Source: Nageia nagi
Taxonomy: Eukaryota; Pinophyta
NCBI GenBank assembly: GCA_050084985.1
Contig: JBITNC010000001.1
Location: 121,706,001-121,770,000, forward strand
Direction of reading: 5' to 3'
DNA length: 64,000 nucleotides
Shown one piece after another: positions 34,381-45,410 of the stretch. Positions within the stretch are counted from its first letter, which is position 1, and each line of letters begins with the position of its first letter. Below the pieces are notes generated by a model. The model searched no databases. It had not been told where the DNA came from and was given only the letters and a program-made list of their open reading frames with translations. The position numbers and the translations under genes are program-made.

Positions 34381-34736
34381 TATAAAGAGGATATTATAAT
34401 AATTTGCATATTCCTCTTAGATTAGTATTAGTATTCTATGAATTTAGTTGGTCGATGGTTGTTAGTAGTAGTTAAGTGTGAATTTTAATTTTAATATATT
34501 TGATGTATTTTCACCTATAAATAGAAGGCATTTTGATGTAATAAGGGTTTGACATTTAATTGTTTTCCTTCTACAATATTATTGAAACTATTTTTTGAAT
34601 ACAAGCATGACATGTTTTACTTTCTTCTTAATTATTGATTCATATATGTGCTTAACTTTTTGTATATGCTTTTATGTATGCTTCATGACTTCATGGGCTA
34701 ATATCGAATTAATATCTATTAGTATCAAATCTAGCT
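34381..34736 (+). mobile_element. Probable 3' part of the 5' LTR of element Y with PBS
   Basis: A TATA box TATAAATA (34516-34523) in the context CCTATAAATAGAAGGC. A PBS-like TTAGTATCAAATCTAGC (34719-34735) follows about 200 bp later, before the gag region. No matching 3' LTR was found, so the LTR call rests on layout only. Confidence 0.45.
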
Positions 34737-34989
34737 AAGATTGCTAGTATATGTTATACTGATTTGTGGCTATTAATTTTTTTATCCTTCTAGTTGTTCC
34801 CCTTAGGAATAATGCATTGGTAAATATATTCATTTTACTCACTTTGTTGCACTCTTATCTTTCATTTCATTATTGCATCCTACACTTTTTGAAAAGTAGT
34901 TCATACATAGTAGCTCATTTGATTATGATTCATGAGCACATGAATATTACATAATCTTGATCAATAATTAGTTTTATGGTATGCCCGAT

Positions 34990-37000
34990 GGGATGCATCC
35001 CACCCATTTTCAAAAGTATAATATCAGCAAAGATCTTATTGATGACTCTATAAAAGAAGGTCAATTGTATTCATCATCATTATCTCCAAAATAATTAACT
35101 ATGGGAAAGAACTCATTTAGTGAGATAAAATTATGCCAAAATTCAACTTGAGCTCATGTTTACAAGATCTTAGGATAAGGAAATAAAATATCTCCTTGAG
35201 TTCTATGAACTTGATCTAAAAGGGAAGAAAAGGATCAAAAGGTTTGAATATTTGACTAACATCCTAGTTCAAGTGAAAACTCTTGCTCAAACCTTACATT
35301 TTATGTTTAAAGTGGAAGCAATAATGGCTTCTCAAGTAGAAGCATAAGTTTACCTTGAATGGAATATGATCGATCCATTAAATTTGACCAATTTGATGAC
35401 CATTTCATCTAATTCCCTAAAGTATCTCCTAGTCTTTGATGGTATCAAGAAGATAGCTTATGTGCATTGTATTGGTAATATTGCTACTAGAAATACACAT
35501 AATATCTATAATAAGAATATAATTGTAATATTGTGAGCATAATCCTTCAAATTAAAGGTACTAGATTTCTATTAGCACCTACCAAATGGTTTCATTACCA
35601 CTTGGTGGCATCTTGCTCATCCTTTTACTAAGGAGTTTGATGAAACTGGGAATTGTTATTCTCTATTCACTCATTTTACTAAAATTTAGATGCATGCATA
35701 AGAGTCTATCATATAATTCAATATCCATTTTGGTAATACTTTAAGAAAAATCCTAGCCCAAGTAAAGCCCTAGATATCAATCACCTACATGTATTTATTA
35801 AGAGCATTTTCACTTGATCTGGCATTGAAAATAGAGATATTTAGAGAAATGATATTCTTAACATTATACCAAGTAATATCAATAACCAAATCCTCACTCA
35901 TCACCATTGGGAAAATTTATAGTAGGATCACATCTCCTTTTACTCCATATGTCACATTCCCTAAGGAGAATCAACAACTAGCTTCATTCACTCCTTCCTT
36001 GGATAAGAAACCTAGGGCATCTCACTCATTCACCAAAAGCTACAAGATGATATAGGGACCAAGTTAACATCTAGTTCCAAGCACCCAATTAGTCCTTCCT
36101 AAACCTAATATTCCTCTTACTTTACCAATACCCCTCTCAATTACCCAAACTCAAGGGGAGAGTTATATGCAAATAGAGATCAATGAGATCAAGACTATAC
36201 TTTGAATTATGGATAATCAAGTTCATACATTAAAGGGTAATCAAATTTTTAATAGAGGAAAAAATATAAGATTCCCTAATGCAATGAAAGAATAAATCTT
36301 GATGTCCATGAAGAAAGAATAAGATCAAGTGCATTTATGAAAGGATATTCTAGATACCCAAGGTGTAGGCTACTGCATAGCTTGCAACTATCCTCATGTG
36401 AAAGATTTATTCCTAACATACTAGTATCAATCATAGGTGGTATATAATGGAGGGATAACATATAAATGTGTGAATACTAAGAAAATAAAATCTAATTTTA
36501 TCAATATAATACCAATTGATGTTGGTTTGTTCAATATTGAGACTAACAGTTCCAAGAAGTCATGAAAATAAGGATGGGATGCCCCAACACCATATTCAAG
36601 TTTGACTCATCCTAAAGAAAAAACACATATATCCCTAAAAGAGAAATCTATGGAGGTAACTAAGGAACCAATCAAATGGAGGTCTTATGAAGTCACTAAG
36701 AGCAACAAAAGGTACATGATCAAATAAAATCAACAACTTGTTGATGAAAGAGAGAGAGAGATGCTAGGAAATTCTTGTTCCTATCACTAACTTGAGATCA
36801 TAGAGAGAATAAAACTCAATAGTTGCACAAAATGTTCCTAAGGAAGGTAGGTTTGTAACCCTAAGTCCTTATAATATTATTGAAGAATTAAAAAAGACTC
36901 TATCTCAAGTTTTATTATTTTATGCATTGCAAATTCTTGGAAAAATTGATCTCCTCAAAGTAACCTTAGCTACCTAAAACAAAGGTGTATATTAGTTAAA
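34990..37000 (+). pseudogene. Ty3 element Y gag relic
   Basis: Plus strand, heavily broken. A gag-like segment with FNIHFGNT (about 35720) is followed by an open stretch (35789-36055). The zinc-knuckle-like YCIACNYPHVKDLF (36370-36411) has the spacing C-x2-C-x3-H-x4-(C to F). The same short x3 spacing occurs in element V. Beyond that the region is spacer up to the protease. Confidence 0.55.
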
Positions 37001-37034
37001 ATATAATTTATAAGTATCATATAAACTACCAATA

Positions 37035-37400
37035 ATGCATAAAATTAGATTCCCACCCTTCTACATATCCTTACATATTGAAGTTTATATAGTTCATAAT
37101 TGTTTGATTGATTTAGGAGGTTCAACCATTGTTATACCTAATAAGATTGTATATGTGATGCATATGGAATGTACAAGAACATTTTTGGTGAGCTATAGTT
37201 TAATGGAACTAATATGAAGACAATTGGGGTAGTTAAGGATGTAGAAATTGGGTTGCATAAGTGCTCAAAATTTTATGTGATCCAAGATATCATTGTGGTG
37301 GACCTACCACCCTTTTTTGGACTCTATTTTTCTAAAGAGTCTACTTTTGAAATTGGATACTAATTTTCCATGGATTACTCATATATCATGGCTCCATGTA
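37035..37400 (+). pseudogene. Ty3 element Y protease relic
   Basis: PPFYISLHIEVYIVHNCLID then LGGSTIVIPNKI (37055-37150) matches the aspartic protease core of plant Ty3 elements: the Asp is kept but the following Thr/Ser is Leu. Later IVVDLPPFFGLYFSKESTF (about 37294-37350) matches the strand-turn region that closes the domain. A frame change separates them. Confidence 0.75.
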
Positions 37401-37639
37401 AGGAAAAAAAGAGTAAAGATATTCAATGAATGCACATCACCCTTCCATGTTGAAAAGATGCACTAGGTAAACATGACCTATTATGGAGTAGAGGAACTTG
37501 ATGGATTAATTGAATATATACACCTTTAAGATTAGAATACCATGAATTTTTGAATTCAATGGAAGATGTTGAACTTGATAACTATGTTATCATTTATCTA
37601 AATACTTCAATATTGTCTCTAACAAGATAACAACTAAGA

Positions 37640-37935
37640 GGTTCAAAAGTTTTGGATATGGATTTCGATAAAGCTAGATCTAAGGCAAGAGTAGGAGACA
37701 AAATAGTATTGAGATCTCCCACTAAAGGAATAAGGAATTTAGTTTTTTGATTCACATAGAATTGAACCAACAATGTGAATGAGTATGAATTCCTATGCCT
37801 AGGTGTAGAGAAAGCAACTAATATGGGAATTTAATGCATCTAGATCTTTAGGGACTTTGAAGTAGTGATAAATAAAGTAACAAAAAAGTTCTCAACTAAG
37901 AACCATTACTTAAGAGCTTATAGAATACTACTTCA
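37640..37935 (+). pseudogene. Element Y extra (archaeal-type) RNase H, upstream of RT
   Basis: VLDMDFDKARSKARVGDKIV (37651-37710) matches the first strand of archaeal-type RNase H. NNVNEYEFLCLGVEKATNMGI (37769-37831) is the TNN..EYEAL helix. IFRDFEVVINKVTKKFSTKNHYL (about 37843) is the third active-site segment. The D, E and D positions are all kept despite several stops in the same frame. It lies between protease and RT. In the family this domain degrades the RNA of RNA-DNA hybrids. Confidence 0.75.
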
Positions 37936-38159
37936 AATAAATGGGTGTGAAGGTAATAAACAAACCCTTAGTCCCATATAATGAATGATTTTGGTAAGTA
38001 TTCAATGATGATCAACAGAATAAGTTCTTAACCAAATAACTCTTATGTTGGAACTCCTAAGCCATAGAAGAATCATATAAGAGAAAGACATCATAAAACT
38101 AAAAATAAAACATTTCTTAAAGGATTTATCTCTTTTGAGAAACTATTCAACCAACAAGG

Positions 38160-39140
38160 TATTTCAAAGAGGAGAGGACTAGTCATCAAGTAGAAAAACT
38201 TCTAATATGTGGAAACAGATCCTAAAAATATTCTAAATATTAGAAGGCATAATGGTATGCAAGAGACCACAAAGATAGTAGACTTATGCAAGGAATTATT
38301 TGGAATCATAGTTTGGTCATATGTTGATATGAAATTTTATTATAAAGAATATATTCAACACACCATAAATATAATTGATGATGCAATACTAGTCTGATAA
38401 AAGAAAAAACTAATAAATTATTTGATTAAGATAGCCATGAAGAAAGAAGTGCTAAAACTTTTCAATGCTAGCATAATCTACCAACTCAAGCACTCAACCT
38501 ATTTGGAAAAATTAGTCCTAATAAGAAAGAAGAAAGGAGAAATAAGGCTTTATGTGTAATTTCAAAACCTAAACAAAGTATCCTTAAAGGAAAATTACCC
38601 ATTTCTATCAATGGATCAAATCTTGTATACTATAACTGATGTTAAATTTTTCTCATTGATTGATGGATTATCAAGGTACAATCAAGTATGGGTAAAATAT
38701 GAAGACTAGTACAAGATGGCATTCACCATAAAGTCAAGAATTTTTGCATTTCAAAGGATTCCATTTGTTCTTTCTAATTTATGTTTCACTTTTTAGAGAG
38801 TAATAGATCATGTATTTAGAGAATTAGTAAACAAGATTATCCTAGTCTACTTGTATGACATCAATATGTTCTCTCAATAGATAAAATAACACCTATAACA
38901 CCTTTGGTAAGTGTTCCATAAATATCAATAGTTTGGGATTCCTATAAACCTAAATAAATCCATATTTTCTTATAAATAAGGGAAGCTTTTGGGATACATC
39001 ATCTCTATGTAAGGTTGGTTGATCAATCTAGAATGGGTAAGTGCCATCTCTAAGTTAAATTTTCCCTTCAAATAAAAAGTCCTTACAATCATTCTTAGGT
39101 AAAATTAACTTTGTAAGAATGTTTAATCAATACTTCATAA
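38160..39140 (+). pseudogene. Ty3 element Y reverse transcriptase relic
   Basis: KKEVLKLFNASIIYQLKHST (about 38440) leads into FQNLNKVSLKENYPFLSMDQ, then FFSLIDGLSRYNQVWVKYED, ending with ELVNKIILVYLYDINMFSQ (about 38820-38877). The YxDD box therefore reads YLYD, with the first catalytic Asp replaced. YKMAFTIKSRIFAFQRIPF lies between. Multiple stops are present. Confidence 0.85.
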
Positions 39141-39179
39141 AAATTATAAGGTCAATCATAGAAATGTTGAAGAGAGAAA

Positions 39180-39670
39180 ATCCATTCCATTGGAATTCAA
39201 AAAGAAATGAGGTATTTGAATAAATCAAGTTAGAAATAATGGGGGCACCCATTATAAAGAATTTGGATTTTAGTAAAGAGTTCATTTTGTATGCCTATGG
39301 AGTAGAAAAGAGTATTGCAATTATCCTAACTCAAAAAGAATATAATAATGGAGAGTTTCCAATATATATTTTTATTAAAACTCTCTACAACTATGAGAAA
39401 AGAGTATTAGAATTGTACATTATCATGAAAAACTTAATAAGATGAAATATTTTGTATCTCAAAGGAAAGTATTGGTGCTTACAATACATCTAAATATGAA
39501 AAATTACATCCTCCAAGTGGAATTATGAGAAGGAAGATTCATGTGGATCATAAAGATCCATAAATTGTAGAAGTAAGGAAAAACAAGGTCATAAAAGGTA
39601 GATCTCTATGTAAACAATTGGCCATAGATGCCTTTCCAAAACTAGTATTTTTGGAAGAAGAAGTGTAGAA
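39180..39670 (+). pseudogene. Element Y classical RNase H relic, active-site Asp lost
   Basis: MGAPIIKNLDFSKEFILYAY then GVEKSIAIILTQKEYNNGEF (39239-39355) and LYNYEKRVLELYIIMK (about 39389) is the RNase H that follows RT. The position that is Asp in YTDAS-type motifs is Tyr (codon at 39296-39298). No integrase follows; a different LTR-like sequence starts at 39682. Confidence 0.75.
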
Positions 39671-39681
39671 TGATATCAATG

Positions 39682-40602
39682 TGTAAGCACCTAAAATGTG
39701 CATTTTATGTTGTTTATAGTGTCATGTGGTCATTCATCATCATCTCATGGTCATTCATAGTCATTTTTATCCTTTTTGGCATTTTAAGCAAAATCATTCC
39801 TCTATACTGATAGGTCATTTGAATGATTCTAACTATATATTTTTAAAAGCTAAAAGTTTGAATCTATTGCTCACCTAGACAAGTAAGTAGTAGACCCCAC
39901 ACACCTAAATGAAAAGTGGCACACTTAATCATATTGAATAGACCAATCAGCAAGGGGATCTTCTTTTGGTCTCCCACTTTGACTTGAGGGGTCCTCCACT
40001 TTCAAACAACATCCATTCTAACTAGGCTGCAGACTCTCTCCACACTCCAATCAATTCCACATTCAACAAAATCTAATCCATGATAGAGAATGATGTCCAT
40101 TGCAACTAAACCAACCAAGAACACATAGAAGCAAAGTGCATCCAAGTCCAACCATATGCAATGGAGAATATACTCAGCTGATCCAAGAATACTCTCTAGC
40201 TAAGTATAAAGCATCAAGAACACACAAAGCTCAAGTTTTTGGTCTTTGCTTGTAGGTATTAGAGCTAGCTTGGAGAGAAGCATCAAGGAGCCATTGGATC
40301 TACTATATCCTTACATATATTTTGTTGCATGCATTTTGTATGTCATGTAGTATATCTCCTAGACTAGATCCATATAACTTAGTTGGTTTTTATCATTATG
40401 ATAATTCTTTTATCACTATATAAGCATATCACCATGCATAATAGGCATTTATTTATTTTCTAACACCCATTTGACTAAGAGATATGGATCTATATTCATT
40501 CAAGGAGGTTTCAAACCTCTCCTTGAATACACTTTGGGGCCTTAAGGGATGATAGTGTAGAGATACCTACTAACATTTTTCTACTACAGATCTAGATCAA
40601 CT
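39682..40602 (+). mobile_element. LTR-like sequence, unassigned
   Basis: It begins TGTAAGCACCTAAAA, close to the start of the element P LTR (TGTAGACACCTAAAA). At about 40257-40267 lies GGTATTAGAGC, which could be a decayed PBS, but no partner LTR or TSD was found. It may be an LTR fragment with leader, or a solo LTR. Its right end is cut by element Z. Confidence 0.35.
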
Positions 40603-40607
40603 ACCAT

Positions 40608-41573
40608 TGATTCAAAAATTTGGATCCCTTCAACATTTAGTAATCTCCATTTTAGTGTGTTTAGTATGATCATCTTGTCTTCAGCTTTTTGATGCTTCTT
40701 TTGGATCAAGAATCCGAGTCTGTATGTGGAAGTTATGGTATTAAGTCTAGTTTGAGTATTTGAAAAAAAAAAAAAGATTAAAAAATATGGTGGGACCCAC
40801 CCGTCACCATGGAGGCCATGTAGGAGACAAAGCCTACATGGAGAGGTTGACCTATTCGACCACCTAGTCAGCTAAGCCATTTGACTATTTGACCGCTGAC
40901 CACCTACCACATGTCAGCACCACAGTGACACCCACCTATTTTTAAATTTGTTAATGTATTTTGGCATTTTTCAAAGGTTTTTCATGATTTTTGATTCACC
41001 TAAGGTTCTATTTTTGGGATGATTAATCCTATAAGCCTGAAAATAGTCTAGAGAGCATGTTTTTCAAATTTAGAGCTCATTTTTAGGAGATTTTTGCAAC
41101 CATTTGAGCCTAAATTTGATAGGAAGATCAAGGAGGTTAATGGGTATCTAAAAATGTGTTTTTTTTCCCAATTTCCTAGTTTAATTCTCTCCAGTTTTAG
41201 CTCCAAAAATTGTATAAAAAGGGAGCAAATTGTACAGGAGAAAAAAAAGAGGATTTTGAGAAGTGTTTTCAGTTTTGTTGTGATTTTTAGAGCTGGGAGT
41301 GTGTTGTGAATGTGAGAGGAGGTTTTGAAGGACCTTGGAGGCCTTGTAAAGTGATTCCACCCATTGATAGTAGAGAGCTTTTAGGCTGGATGTAGCTCAC
41401 ATTGGGTGAACCAGGATAAATTTTGCTTGTCTCTTCTATGGTGAATGCTTTTCTCTTCTCTGTGTTTACAAGTTTATTCTGATTTTCCTTTACAAGCACT
41501 TAATTATTTTAAGTGTGAATTGATCCTGAGTAAAGATTAAATTGAAAATTGTAATCTTATAGTTTATGGATCA
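40608..41573 (+). mobile_element. 5' LTR of Ty3 element Z
   Basis: 966 bp, TGATTCAAAA ... TATGGATCA, matching 45411-46357. TSD ACCAT is at 40603-40607 and 46358-46362. A TATA-like TATAAAAA is at 41213-41220. The central part (about 40790-40940) is distinctly less AT-rich. The 3' LTR lacks about 24 bp present here near 41334. Confidence 0.95.
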
Positions 41574-41577
41574 AGTT

Positions 41578-41588
41578 TGGTATCAGAG
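41578..41588 (+). other. Primer-binding site of element Z
   Basis: TGGTATCAGAG starts four bases after the LTR end, an exact match to the initiator-Met type PBS core. Confidence 0.9.
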
Positions 41589-41759
41589 AAACTTGAAATC
41601 ATTGGGCTAACCTCTATTTTGGAGATTATTTTTGGTGTTTGGAAAGTGTTCTTAGATGTATACTAGGTCACAAAGCAAGAAAGGAGAAGGAAATTGGTGG
41701 AGGAGGATCCAAAAATTGGTTCTAAGTTTGGCTAAAGAAGCAAAGAGAGCTTGGAGTCA

Positions 41760-42681
41760 TGGCCAATGAAGGAGGCTCTAATGTGGAAAAGCAAATTGCT
41801 GATCTTGCCATAATGTTCCAAAAGATGTCTCTATAATTCCAACATTTTCAAGAACAACAATACAAGAAAAATGAAGGTGAAACTAGTGAATGTAATAAAA
41901 TTGATAATGATGTTACACATAGTGTTTTTCAAAGTTCTCTTTTGAAATTGGAAGTTAAATTTGATTTGCCTACTTTTATTGGAGAAGTGAATGCTGAGAA
42001 ATTAGACCATTGGATTAAACAAATTGAAGTATATTGTAGAGTTCAAAGAATTGTAAGAGATGAGGATAAAATCCAATTAGCAACTCTTAAAATGAGTGGT
42101 AATGCACTTGTTTGGTGGGAAAGTTGTTTACAAAGTAAGAATGAATCTATTCAAATTTGTATTCTTCTTGGACCCATTTTGTACAATTGCTTAGAAATTA
42201 GTTTTATCCTTTGGGTTATTGGCAAAAGGCAATCATGGAGTGGCAAACTTTTTGTCAAGGCAAAGGGCAAAGTGTGCAAGAATACACTACAAAATTTCAA
42301 AGAAGAGCTATAATGCTAGGTATTCCTCTTGATTCCTAAGATACTCTTCTTAAGTATATTGGTGTTTTGCATAATTATTTAAGGCATACACTATTGATGT
42401 TTGATCCAAATGATTTGGATAAAGTATGTGTACAAGCCACTCACTTAGAAGAAAGGGAAAAATTTGTTAAGGATGGGAAAAAGAACAATGCTTCCAATAA
42501 CAATAGTAATAATGATTCTGAAAGGAATAAAGGAAAGGGGAAAAAGAAAACTATGTCTACTACACAAAAAGAGAAGTCTAAAGATGTATGTAAACATTGT
42601 CAAAAAGAAGGTCATTTAGAGGCTAAATGTTGGAAATTGCATCCTAAATTATGCCCTAAACCTAAAGGTCAAAGAAAGTAA
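41760..42681 (+). pseudogene. Ty3 element Z gag relic
   Basis: The ATG at 41760 opens MANEGGSNVEKQIADLAIMF. The gag core has FDLPTFIGEVNAEKLDHWIK and LATLKMSGNALVWWESCL (41960-42135), then shifts frame near 42165 and continues GQSVQEYTTKFQRRA and VLHNYLRHTLLMFDPNDLDK. A Lys/Asn-rich segment precedes an intact CCHC knuckle CKHCQKEGHLEAKC (42591-42632). The gag frame stops at 42681. One frameshift and a few stops are the only breaks, so this is the best-preserved gag in the window. Confidence 0.9.
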
Positions 42682-42732
42682 ACAAATACTATTACTAAGG
42701 AAATTGAGGATGGTTTAGATGTAGATGATAAA

Positions 42733-43440
42733 ATGGCATGCATGTTTTTGCATAATACACCTAATGAAGATGATGAAAATAAGAAAATTGAACTTTTTCA
42801 CATCAAGGTGCAAGCTAAGAAGACTAGGATTGATACATTATTTGATTCTAAATCTCAAGCTAATTTGATTACAGAAAAGTATTCAAATCACTTGCACTCA
42901 CTACTCAACACCATCCAAACCCATATCCATTGGGATGGGTTAATAAAAATTCAAAGTTAAAGGTAACAAAACAATGCAAGTTGCAATTTGGGATTAATAG
43001 GGATTACATTGATGAAGTTTTACTTGATGTTGTTCCTTTGGATATTTGTGGGATTTTGCTTAGTAGTCCTTATCTATGGGAAATAGATGCTTTATTTTAT
43101 AGAAAGAAAAACAAATATAGACTCATTAAAGATGGAATTGAATACATGGTTAGTGATCATCAAAGTAAGAAAAAGGATATTTCTTTGATTATTGTAGGAC
43201 AAGCAAAGAAACTAATCAATACAAGACAAATGTTTGTACTTGCAATGGTGAAATATCAAGATGAAGTGGAAATCATAAAGGCACTTGATGATTGTGAACC
43301 ACAATACAAAGAAGAAGTTAAAGAGGTAATTTCTAAATTTGAAGATTTATTTCAAGTACCTAAAGAACTTCCACCTAAAAGAATATACAACATGAGATTC
43401 AATTACATCCTGATGTTGTACTTCCTAATATTGGCTTATA
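42733..43440 (+). pseudogene. Ty3 element Z protease and pre-RT region
   Basis: IELFHIKVQAKKTRIDTLFD then SKSQANLIT (42787-42873) is the aspartic protease core; the triad reads DSK instead of D(T/S)G. After a frame change, IPLDICGILLSSPYLWEID-like sequence (about 43035-43090) closes the domain. DCEPQYKEEVKEVISKFEDL then [11 protein letters not shown] (43290-43380) leads into RT. Confidence 0.8.
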
Positions 43441-43453
43441 TAGACATTCTATT

Positions 43454-44660
43454 TTGGAAACTAAAGAAATTAAGAAACAAGTCAAGGAATTGTTAGATCA
43501 AGGAGTCATTATACCTAGCACATCACCATGTCGATCTCCTATTGTTATAATTCCAAAGAAAGATGGAACTTGGCGTATGTGTGTTGATTACAGGGCACTA
43601 AATAAGATCATGGTTAAAAATCAATATCCTTTGCCACGTATTGATGATTTAATGGATCAATTAACAAAAGCTAGGCTTTTCACAAAATTAGATCTAAGAA
43701 GTGGTTATCATCAAGTATAAGTTAAAGAAGAGGATGTATGGAAAACTACTTTTAAAACTAGGCAAGGATTGTTTGAATGGTTGGTTTTACCATTTGGATT
43801 ATGCAATGCTCCTGCTACTTTCATGCATGTAATGAATGAGGTTTTAATACCTTTCATTGATGATTTTGTTATTATGTACCTTAATGATATTCTCATTTAT
43901 AGTGATAATTAGAATGATCATGTGGTACATATTCATAAAGTGTTTGAAGTTTTAAGGGAAGTAAAACTCTATTTGAAAATGTCTAAGTGTGAGTTTGTCA
44001 GGAAGAGTTTAATCTATCTTGGCCACATTATAGGTGAAGGTCAATTGAGGATAGATCCTACAAAAATAGAGGCTATGTTGAAATGGCCTACTCCCACTAA
44101 TGTGACAGAGACTAGGAGTTTTCTTGGGGTAGTATAGTATTTATGCAAGTTTATTGCTAACTTTTCTTACATGGCTTCTCCACTTCATGCAATTATAGGA
44201 AAGAGTCATGGATTTCAGTGGGGAGGAAAAGAATAACATACTTTTGAATTTCTTAAAAAGAAAATTAATAATGCTCCAGTACTTGCTTTGCCTAATCTTC
44301 AGAAACCTTTTGAAATTGAAACTGATGCTAGTGACTATGCTATGGGTGCAATTTTATTGCAGGAAAAACATCCAATTTGCTATCACTCAGAAATGTTTAC
44401 CAGTGCGGTAAGAAACTATCCCACATATGACAAAGAGTTGTATGCATTAGTTTAAAGTGTTAAGAAATGGAAGCACTATTTGGTAGGTAAAGAGATAATA
44501 ATTCATATAGACCATCAACCCTTGCAATATCTTCAATCACAATCTAAGTTGCAACAATCTAGGCACTTTTGTTGGATGGGATTTTTGCAACAATTTCATT
44601 TGGTGATTAAGTAAAAGAAGGGTACTCAAAATAAAATTGCTGATATGTTGTCTAGGCCTC
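43454..44660 (+). pseudogene. Ty3 element Z RT and RNase H
   Basis: [22 protein letters not shown] then [17 protein letters not shown] (43526-43640), [13 protein letters not shown] (43678-43717), [20 protein letters not shown] (43789-43848) and [10 protein letters not shown] (43877-43906). The YxDD box is therefore YLND, with the first catalytic Asp changed to Asn. The connection region holds YLGHIIGEGQL and FLGVV. RNase H: FEIETDASDYAMGAILLQ (44309-44362), with the first Asp kept, and YDKELYALV. DMLSRPP ends the domain at about 44660. A handful of stops are present. Confidence 0.9.
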
Positions 44661-45243
44661 CAATAGTTGCTAATGTTGTGATTCTACAAAATAGTTCTTT
44701 AATCCATGACAGGTATAAAGAACAATATGTGGTTGATCCTGATTTCCAAAATGTCTATCATAGATTGAATCTTGGTAATGAGGTTGGAAATCATGAATTT
44801 CATTTGCATGATGGATTACTTTTTCATTTGGGCAAAATTTGTATTCCTAATAGTGAGAGGAATGATTTGATTAGGGAAGCTCATACTTCTTGTATTTCAG
44901 GACACTTTGATGTTGGGAAAACTCTTGCTAATCATAAAGTTTAGGTTGGGGATCAGGTATGGCTTCATCTCAGTAAGGAAAGATAGCATGGTAAGGGAAA
45001 GAAGTTGAAACCCATAAGATATGGTCCATTTACCATTGTTGGTCAAGTTGGAGACAATGCTTTTCAGTTGGACTTACCACCTTATATGCAAATGTATTTT
45101 GTTATTAATGTTGAGAACTTGAAGTTGTATGAACTAGCCTTAGTTGCAGAAGATACAGAGGTTAGGTTACCGTCAGTTGAGGATTTAGCCCTTAAGCACA
45201 TGAATGTGTTGGTTGAGGATGTAGTATTGGAAAATAAGCAATG
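44661..45243 (+). pseudogene. Element Z integrase remnant lacking the catalytic core
   Basis: The H2C2 finger region is present (LIREAHTSCISGHFDVGKTL, 44868-44927). Straight after NHKV the sequence jumps, in frame, to VGDQVWLHLSKER (44945 on) and then to the C-terminal KPIRYGPFTIVGQVGDNAFQ with LPPY and NVENLKLYE (45008-45128). The whole DDE core, about 300 residues in relatives, is absent. The element could not have integrated by itself with this gene. Confidence 0.85.
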
Positions 45244-45400
45244 ATCATCTCATAGTGGCATACATGAGTTGTGGTGTATTGGAGTGAAGGGCCAACACCC
45301 ACATAAGGCCAAGTGGTATGCAGTTGATTGGGTGAGGGAGCTCTACCCTCACCTCATTTCATCATCCTAAATGCTTTTGGGGAGAAAAGCTCTCTCTCAA

Positions 45401-45410
45401 TGGGGAGGAA
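45401..45410 (+). other. Polypurine tract of element Z
   Basis: TGGGGAGGAA directly before the TGATCTG start of the 3' LTR. Confidence 0.9.

Noticed and set aside
39682-40602. 3' LTR of element Y
   Set aside because: No similarity to the presumed Y 5' LTR region (34.4-34.7 kb), and integrase is missing before it; left as an unassigned LTR-like sequence.
45280-45400. Possible host gene exon between the Z pol end and LTR
   Set aside because: Short, lies between the stop of pol and the PPT of an otherwise complete element, no coding signal.
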